From Methanomassiliicoccaceae archaeon UBA113 (lineage in GTDB: Archaea > Thermoplasmatota > Thermoplasmata > Methanomassiliicoccales > Methanomethylophilaceae), in NCBI GenBank assembly GCA_002506175.1, contig DAXB01000033.1, positions 1 to 17,883 on the forward strand: a stretch of DNA of 17,883 nucleotides, given 5' to 3'. Under the pieces are notes generated by a model. That model searched no databases, had not been told where the DNA came from, and saw nothing but the letters and a program-made list of their open reading frames with translations. Of the stretch, positions 13,606-17,883 are shown one piece after another. Positions within the stretch are counted from its first letter, which is position 1, and each line of letters starts with the position of its first letter. The translations under genes and the position numbers were made by a program.

Positions 13606-14168
13606 TCATCAATCAGTTTGAGCTTCGGGAACTCGCCGATCTTCGAAGATATGACATCCAGGTCCGCCCCGTAATAGTCCGAGAGCTCCATGTGCAGCAT
13701 CTCGACCCTGTCGGCTCCGCGGAACGCCCCCTTGAGGACCAGCTTGGAGACCGAATGCTCATGGGTCACGACCCTGTTGTCACTCACAAGGTTGTCCGCA
13801 TGCGCGACGATCTTCTCTTCGAGGGTCCTAGGCATGTAGTCGCCTGCCGGGAGCCCCATCTCGGCCACATCGTCGGCATCCAATCCGGCACCGGTATGCT
13901 TGCGGACGATGTCTACAAGCTCTTTCGGGAGCCCCAGGTTCTCCACCATCTTGGACCCTATGTAGGCATGCATGATGGAATGGTCTTCGGCACGCCCTAT
14001 ATCGTGCAGGAGGGCCCCTGCGATGACGAGATCCCCGTCTGCATCCTTGATTCCTGTGAGCATCTCCTCCGCAACGGCCCTTACGGTGCAGCAGTGTATG
14101 ATGACACGCTTCTTGCAGCCTGCCTCGATCAGATAATCGATGCATTCACGGTCTGTCGGTATCGACAA
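13590..14168 (-). CDS. HD-domain metal-dependent phosphohydrolase (TIGR00295-like)
   Basis: The product of about 192 residues has an HD domain with His26 (IIHC), the His55-Asp56 pair in ALLHDIGRAEDHSIMHAYIG, further histidines at about 63 and 67, and a downstream Asp in the AHADNLV segment. This is the metal-ligand pattern of HD phosphohydrolases. The short archaeal form most resembles the TIGR00295 HDIG family, whose substrate is unknown. There is no ATG or GTG in frame before the conserved region. The best start is the TTG at 14168, giving a 23-base overlap with the end of trm56. The frame stays open further upstream, but that sequence is trm56 shadow. The stop codon sits inside a perfect hairpin. 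Confidence 0.82.
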   Translation of the reverse strand: MSIPTDRECIDYLIEAGCKKRVIIHCCTVRAVAEEMLTGIKDADGDLVIAGALLHDIGRAEDHSIMHAYIGSKMVENLGLPKELVDIVRKHTGAGLDADDVAEMGLPAGDYMPRTLEEKIVAHADNLVSDNRVVTHEHSVSKLVLKGAFRGADRVEMLHMELSDYYGADLDVISSKIGEFPKLKLIDEYDLE

Positions 14169-14667
14169 TGGTCTTCCCCCTCTCGTTGGGCACGACTGTG
14201 AGCTTTCCATGACGGTCCTCGTAGAGCGCCTTCCCTTCCGTGTAACGGTCAAGGAAGATTGCAAGGGCCGCGATCTCAGAGTGGGGCTGATTACCCACAG
14301 ATACGTTGAAATCCGCATGCTCATAGACCTCGAAAGGCACCTTGGATGCCCCGACGATGATCATTATGTCCTCGTCCTTCGGGATCTTGGGTATTGCGTC
14401 TACGACCTGCTGACCGTACATCGTGAGATGGACGATCTTTCCCTTGAAATCCTTGGTGGCCTCCTTCCAGGTCACACCTGTCTTTATCGAATAGTCTCCG
14501 CCGAATCTGTCCACAACACTGCGGATGTTCTCCTCCAGCACAGGATCGTATGTGTCGACGTAGATTCCCTTCGCACCGAGGGCCCTGGATGACAATGCCA
14601 CATGGGTGGTGACACGCTTATCCCTCTCGGGACGGTGTCCTATCCTCATTATCCAAATGTCGGACAT
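14146..14667 (-). CDS. trm56: tRNA (cytidine(56)-2'-O)-methyltransferase aTrm56
   Basis: The 173-residue protein matches the archaea-specific aTrm56, a SPOUT-class enzyme that 2'-O-methylates C56 in the T-loop of tRNA with S-adenosylmethionine. The N-terminal IMRIGHRPERDKRVTTHVAL (6-25) is diagnostic. The trefoil-knot region includes VGASKVP (105-111) and VGNQPHSEIAALAIFLDR (124-141). The ATG at 14667 is two bases after the upstream TGA. A GTG at 14673 that overlaps that TGA is also in frame, but it would add only two residues. It is the middle gene of a three-gene operon with a winged-helix protein and an HD protein. Confidence 0.95.
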   Translation of the reverse strand: MSDIWIMRIGHRPERDKRVTTHVALSSRALGAKGIYVDTYDPVLEENIRSVVDRFGGDYSIKTGVTWKEATKDFKGKIVHLTMYGQQVVDAIPKIPKDEDIMIIVGASKVPFEVYEHADFNVSVGNQPHSEIAALAIFLDRYTEGKALYEDRHGKLTVVPNERGKTIVDTDRP

Positions 14668-14669
14668 AA

Positions 14670-15170
14670 TCACTCATCTTTGATGGGTTCGATCCTGTGG
14701 CCGCGGTAATCCATCTTGACGGATCTGCGGACCAGACTCTTCAGCATCGTAGAGGTCAGTCCAAGGGTCTCTGCGATGTCGCCGGAGAACTTGCCTGATG
14801 CTCCAACTTCCTGAAGGATCTTGGCCTCGATTTCGGAATACTCTTCCTCGCTCATCATGGCCGCCGTGAGAACATCGCTAATCTCGTAGACGGGCCATTG
14901 GGCGTTGATGTTGAATGAGGTGTAGTATGTGTGGTAGGACTTCTCGGGATAGCTCCCGTCTTTGGACAACCAACGCATCTCGACGAGCTTCATCTTCTCG
15001 AAGAAGATGATGGCGTCCCTTCCCTCCGGACCGAACTTCTGCTCGATCTCGTCGGCTGTTCTCCACTCCAAGGTCACCTCTTTCAAGACATCCCTTTTCA
15101 CGGGTGTGTCAACGGACCTGAGCATGGGCACAAGCTCGGAAGGTTCGTTAATGACCTTTATTCTGTTCAT
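14670..15170 (-). CDS. Double winged-helix regulator (ArsR-like)
   Basis: The 166-residue product has an ArsR-like winged helix at about residues 25-75 (PVKRDVLKEVTLEWRTADEI then FFEKMKLVEMRW). A second helix-turn-helix lies near residues 118-160 (GKFSGDIAETLGLTSTMLKS). The middle (KSYHTYYTSFNINAQW) is beta-rich and may form the wing or a ligand face. The target is not known. The TATA box at 15195-15206 puts the transcription start near 15173, downstream of the upstream ATG at 15182. I therefore chose the ATG at 15170, giving a leaderless message. A palindrome at 15211-15227 just upstream suggests autoregulation. It is the first gene of an operon with trm56 and the HD protein. Confidence 0.75.
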   Translation of the reverse strand: MNRIKVINEPSELVPMLRSVDTPVKRDVLKEVTLEWRTADEIEQKFGPEGRDAIIFFEKMKLVEMRWLSKDGSYPEKSYHTYYTSFNINAQWPVYEISDVLTAAMMSEEEYSEIEAKILQEVGASGKFSGDIAETLGLTSTMLKSLVRRSVKMDYRGHRIEPIKDE

Positions 15171-15194
15171 AAACAGGGACATACCTTCGTGAGT

Positions 15195-15206
15195 ATTTAT
15201 ATAAAA
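15195..15206 (-). promoter_or_regulatory. Strong TATA box of the winged-helix-trm56-HD operon
   Basis: ATTTATATAAAA on the plus strand (TTTTATATAAAT on the minus strand) is one of the best TATA boxes in the window. Its centre is about 30 bases before the ATG at 15170 but only 18 before the ATG at 15182, which decides the start. Confidence 0.7.
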
Positions 15207-15210
15207 TCTT

Positions 15211-15227
15211 CAGATTTCGATAATCTG
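15211..15227. promoter_or_regulatory. Inverted repeat upstream of the winged-helix gene promoter
   Basis: CAGATT and AATCTG flank five bases (CAGATTTCGATAATCTG). It lies four bases upstream of the TATA box at 15195-15206, an operator-like position for repressor or activator binding. Confidence 0.35.
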
Positions 15228-15365
15228 GCCAAATTTCTTACTCTTTTTTCGAAAAAAATCAGTTGGTTTTACTGGATTTAATCTGTACCCAGGTGGAAAA
15301 AGGACACAATAACCGAACGGCAATATCCTCGCTTCTCTGTATAAAAATAACAAAACCGAAACCCT

Positions 15366-15375
15366 TTTTTATATT
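15366..15375 (+). promoter_or_regulatory. TATA box of lysS
   Basis: TTTTTATATT ends 25 bases before the ATG at 15401, fitting a leaderless transcript. A weaker TATAAAAA element lies at about 15341-15348. Confidence 0.6.
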
Positions 15376-15400
15376 GCCCCCATCGGAAGGCCCGATTAGT

Positions 15401-16945
15401 ATGCACTGGGCAGACGTTATCGCAAAGGATGTCGTAGAAAACTGCGACCATCCGCTTATTGCCACTGGAATAAGTCCCACCGGAGTCCTCCACGTAGGTA
15501 GCCTCAGAGAGGCCATCACCGGAGAATCGGTGCGCAGCGCAGTGGAAGCCGCCGGAAAAGAGGTCAAACTCGTCTATCTGATCGATGACCTCGACCCTCT
15601 CAGGAGACGCTATGCGTTCCTCCCCGAGGAGTTCGAGCAGTATGTTGGCAAACCTATCAGCCGCATACCGTGCCCCTGCGGAAAGCACGATAATTACGCC
15701 CACCACTTCTTCCAGCCCTTCCAGGATGCAATGTCCAGGCTCGGAATGAAATGCGAGATCGTCTGGGTCCACGAGATGTACGACAAAGGAAAGTTCGCCG
15801 AATGCACAGACAAGGCCCTCAAGAAGCGCCAGCAGGCGATACAGATCCTCCATGACATCACAGGAAAGGAGGCTGACCCCAACTACACCCCTTACAACCC
15901 GATCTGCGCCGAGTGCGGACGCCTGTGCAAGCCCATCTTCGAATCATACAACTTCCCCACGATCGACTACGAGTGCGACAAATGCGGACACAAGGGAACG
16001 GTAGACATCAGGACAGGAGAGGGAAAGCTCACATGGAGGCTCGAGTGGCCCGCGAAGTGGGCTATCTTCGGAACATCCGCAGAGCCCTTCGGAAAAGACC
16101 ACAACTCCGCAGGAGGATCCTACGAGTCCGGAGTCGAGATCGTCGACAAGATCTTCGACGGAAAGGCACCTTTCCCCATACCCTACGAGTTCGTTCAGCT
16201 CAAGGGAGTCGGACAGATGCACAAATCGCTCGGAAGCCCCGTGACTGGTCTCGATGCGATCAACATGATGCCTCCCGAGGTACTCAACTACCTGTTCCTG
16301 AGGGTCAATCCCACCAAGGCAATCGACTTCGATTCCGGATTGGGAGTCCTCGACATGTGCGATGAGTACGACAGGATGGAGAAGCTCTATTTCGCCGGCG
16401 AATGGTCCGAGGCAGAGGACAACTCCGTCATGGCATACAAGCTCTCCCAGCACAACAACATCCCCGAGAAAATGCCCCTCCAGGTATCCTGCAGGCACCT
16501 CGTGAACGTCGTCCAGATGGCTGACGGCTTCGATGATATCCTCACCGTTCTCAAGAGGACCATCGACTTCTCCGAGGCCACAGAGGCCGACATGGAGAGG
16601 CTCAAAGTCAGGATAGACTCGGTCAAATACTGGCTCGACGGATTCGCACCCGAGCAGGTAAAGTTCAGCATCCAGAAGGCCGTTCCGGCAGACATCGAGC
16701 TCTCGGCTGACGAGAAGGCATTCTTCAAACTGCTCGCTGACAGGCTCAAGGACGCACCTTGGACGGTCGATGAGATCAACAAGGCGTTCCAGGATGTCGC
16801 GAAACCCCTGCCCATCGGAACGAAGGGAGCATACAAGGCGATGTACAAGATCCTCATCAACAAGAATGAGGGCCCCAGACTCGCACTCTTCCTTGCCAGC
16901 ATGGACAAGCAGTTCGTGATGGACAGGCTCCAGGCAGCCCAGTGA
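15401..16945 (+). CDS. lysS: Lysyl-tRNA synthetase, class I
   Basis: The 514-residue protein is the archaeal class I lysyl-tRNA synthetase, which charges tRNA-Lys. The HIGH-type motif appears as HVGS (31-34) after the family-typical TGISPTGVL. Cysteine/histidine-rich zinc-like sites follow: CPCGKHDNYAHH and then CAECGRLC with ECDKCGHKG. The KMSKS-type loop reads GQMHKSLGS (271-279), and VLNYLFLRVNPTKAIDFD follows as in other class I LysRS. The C-terminal helical domain binds the anticodon. The ATG at 15401 fits the TATA box at 15366-15375; open frame upstream to 15263 is untranslated. Both catalytic motifs depart from the commonest forms. The gene is transcribed alone and ends with a hairpin terminator. 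Confidence 0.95.
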   Translation: MHWADVIAKDVVENCDHPLIATGISPTGVLHVGSLREAITGESVRSAVEAAGKEVKLVYLIDDLDPLRRRYAFLPEEFEQYVGKPISRIPCPCGKHDNYAHHFFQPFQDAMSRLGMKCEIVWVHEMYDKGKFAECTDKALKKRQQAIQILHDITGKEADPNYTPYNPICAECGRLCKPIFESYNFPTIDYECDKCGHKGTVDIRTGEGKLTWRLEWPAKWAIFGTSAEPFGKDHNSAGGSYESGVEIVDKIFDGKAPFPIPYEFVQLKGVGQMHKSLGSPVTGLDAINMMPPEVLNYLFLRVNPTKAIDFDSGLGVLDMCDEYDRMEKLYFAGEWSEAEDNSVMAYKLSQHNNIPEKMPLQVSCRHLVNVVQMADGFDDILTVLKRTIDFSEATEADMERLKVRIDSVKYWLDGFAPEQVKFSIQKAVPADIELSADEKAFFKLLADRLKDAPWTVDEINKAFQDVAKPLPIGTKGAYKAMYKILINKNEGPRLALFLASMDKQFVMDRLQAAQ

Positions 16946-16954
16946 AATAATTTA

Positions 16955-16995
16955 GGGGCGGGGAACCGCCCCCTTGTTCTTAAAACGATTTTTTT
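16955..16995 (+). terminator. Hairpin and T-run after lysS
   Basis: GGGGCGG (16955-16961) pairs with CCGCCCC (16966-16972) around GGAA, starting nine bases after the lysS stop. CCTTGTTCTTAAAACGA follows, then seven T residues at 16989-16995, so the T-run is separated from the stem by 16 bases. Release at the distal T-run is the likely mechanism. The rest of the gap to 17101 holds no gene I can see. Confidence 0.65.
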
Positions 16996-17101
16996 ACAGA
17001 ATGGTTCTCGGTGTCATGTATACTGAACCCACACACACATTGACAATGGTACGAATGTGACATGCTCATCCGGCTATCGGGAGAGACTCGAAAATCGAGA
17101 C

Positions 17102-17704
17102 TCATGTGTGTGGAGGACAGACAACCAGCTTGCTGTCAACATAGTCCCCAAAATCAGGATCGGCATTGTTTAGCATCTGGATGAGAGTGCATCTCATATT
17201 ATCGATGTTGAGCTTAGAGATGCCTTTACAGAAAATGTTCATGTTTTCCTGCGTCACCGCCGTAATGCGATTCACAAGGACCTTTCCCTCATCAGTCAGG
17301 AACAGATTGAACATCTTGCTCCTGGGAGTAGGTCTATTGTCATAGACTAGCTCTTTCTCCTTCAGGACCTTGACGACACGGTTAGTGTTCGCCGCATCTA
17401 TGTCAAGGAAATTCGAGAGCTCCGTAAGAGTGAGACCTTCGCGGATGTTCAATGCAATCAGATAACTGGCATGGATGCTGGTAAGACCGTAATCCTTGAC
17501 ACAGTCAGTCATGATCCTTCTGGCAATAACGCTGGCCCTTTCAAAGATTATCGGCAGAAATGAATTCGAATAAGCGCCTTTACTATCTTCCGCCTCGCAC
17601 AGAATACGCTCGGTACCGTCTTCCTTGATGACTCTTTCACATCCTTTAGGAATCTGAGGATTGCTTACCACGCTTTCCACCTGCTGGATGTCGTACGCTT
17701 CCAA
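17102..17704 (-). CDS. MarR-family transcriptional regulator
   Basis: The 200-residue product has a MarR-type winged helix at about 75-145. The recognition helix region is LTLTELSNFLDIDAANTNRV, and the wing is DNRPTPRSKMFNLFLTDEG, with the conserved Asp/Arg and LTDEG pattern. Flanking helices (about 50-70 and 145-185) form the usual dimer interface. An N-terminal extension of about 45 residues is atypical for MarR and unrelated to anything I recognise. No ATG is available: the frame opens after a stop at about 17713-17715, and the first start is TTG 17704. GTG codons at residues 9 and 12 are alternatives that would shorten the extension. A small inverted repeat lies directly upstream. The ligand and target are unknown. 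Confidence 0.78.
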   Translation of the reverse strand: MEAYDIQQVESVVSNPQIPKGCERVIKEDGTERILCEAEDSKGAYSNSFLPIIFERASVIARRIMTDCVKDYGLTSIHASYLIALNIREGLTLTELSNFLDIDAANTNRVVKVLKEKELVYDNRPTPRSKMFNLFLTDEGKVLVNRITAVTQENMNIFCKGISKLNIDNMRCTLIQMLNNADPDFGDYVDSKLVVCPPHT

Positions 17705-17714
17705 CAGATATTAG

Positions 17715-17727
17715 AATCTATCAGATT
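17715..17727. promoter_or_regulatory. Inverted repeat directly upstream of the MarR gene
   Basis: AATCT-ATC-AGATT is a perfect 5-bp inverted repeat with three central bases, 11 bases before the TTG start. Its position would suit autorepression by blocking transcription or initiation. Confidence 0.35.
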
Positions 17728-17863
17728 GACTAACTGTGTTTCCTAATTCTCCGATCCTGTTGTAATATGCCGATAAGACTTCAAAAATGTTCTGCCGACC
17801 GATTCAATTCGTTCCAATGCAATTATTAAATACCTATATTCGATGTCGTTTTTGATTATTAAA
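17728..17863. other. AT-rich intergenic region upstream of the MarR gene
   Basis: No coding frame is convincing here. For the minus strand, the best TATA-like element is around 17822-17832 (CAATTATTAAATA on the opposite strand covers it). It would give a leader of about 90-100 bases before the MarR start. TATTAAATA and CTATATT could equally serve a plus-strand gene beyond the window edge. Confidence 0.3.
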
Positions 17864-17883
17864 AATCATTACCAACAATGATT
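17864..17883. repeat. Inverted repeat at the window edge
   Basis: AATCATT (17864-17870) and AATGATT (17877-17883) form a 7-bp inverted repeat with a six-base spacer. The left arm also pairs with a TGATT at 17853-17857. It looks like an operator cluster, but the window ends inside the region. Confidence 0.4.

Noticed and set aside
17032..17112. CACACACAT / ATGTGTGTG inverted repeat spanning the end of the MarR gene
   Set aside because: The arms are simple dinucleotide repeats 63 bases apart, and one arm encodes the MarR C-terminus. A functional hairpin is not well supported.
1..17883. CRISPR array, insertion sequence, toxin-antitoxin or defence island
   Set aside because: There are no regularly spaced repeats, transposase, integrase or defence-type genes. 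The DUF4143 fragment at the left edge alone is not enough to call a defence system.

Overview
The window is archaeal chromosome. The evidence is a CTP-dependent (DUF120-type) riboflavin kinase, the split PurS/PurL/PurQ enzyme, a class I lysyl-tRNA synthetase, aTrm56, archaeal Elp3, a two-ring Cdc48 and a GPN-loop GTPase. TATA boxes sit about 25-35 bases before many start codons, as on leaderless archaeal transcripts. Every confidently bounded gene ends in TGA. A thioredoxin reductase resembling the F420-dependent type, moderate GC and complete avoidance of TAG together suggest a methanogen of the Thermoplasmata, most likely Methanomassiliicoccales. That assignment is inference, because no marker gene in the window proves it.

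Layout: 1-263, end of a DUF4143-type protein (+). 295-1546, a multi-TM membrane protein with a TM2-like segment, followed by a translationally coupled small ORF that looks frameshifted (-). 1622-2386, GPN-loop GTPase (-). 2501-2952, a 26-codon leader ORF and a four-TM small membrane protein ending at a clear terminator (+). 3037-3699, ribK (+), convergent with purS-purL-purQ (7116 to 3727, -). 7247-9445, cdc48 (+), whose stop codon directly abuts that of the next operon. 11683 to 9446 (-), winged-helix regulator, small beta-rich protein (possibly Sm-like) and elp3, with overlapping reading frames. 13490 to 11782 (-), thioredoxin, thioredoxin reductase and an XRE-type regulator with a PrpR_N-like C-terminus. 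15170 to 13590 (-), double winged-helix protein, trm56 and an HD-domain protein. 15401-16945, lysS (+). 17102-17704, MarR-type regulator (-), followed by an AT-rich region with inverted repeats up to the window edge.

Most of the content is housekeeping: purine synthesis, flavin synthesis, protein unfolding, tRNA modification and charging, thiol redox. The less ordinary parts are the thioredoxin operon (a reductase without the usual NADPH signature and a co-transcribed candidate sensor-regulator), the operon joining a regulator and a possible Sm-like protein to the tRNA-modifying Elp3, a Cdc48 with a divergent second ring domain and a putative proteasome-docking tail, and the broken-looking small gene at 295-515. 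I saw no CRISPR array, insertion sequence, rRNA, tRNA or defence system. No gene-free stretch exceeds 300 bases.
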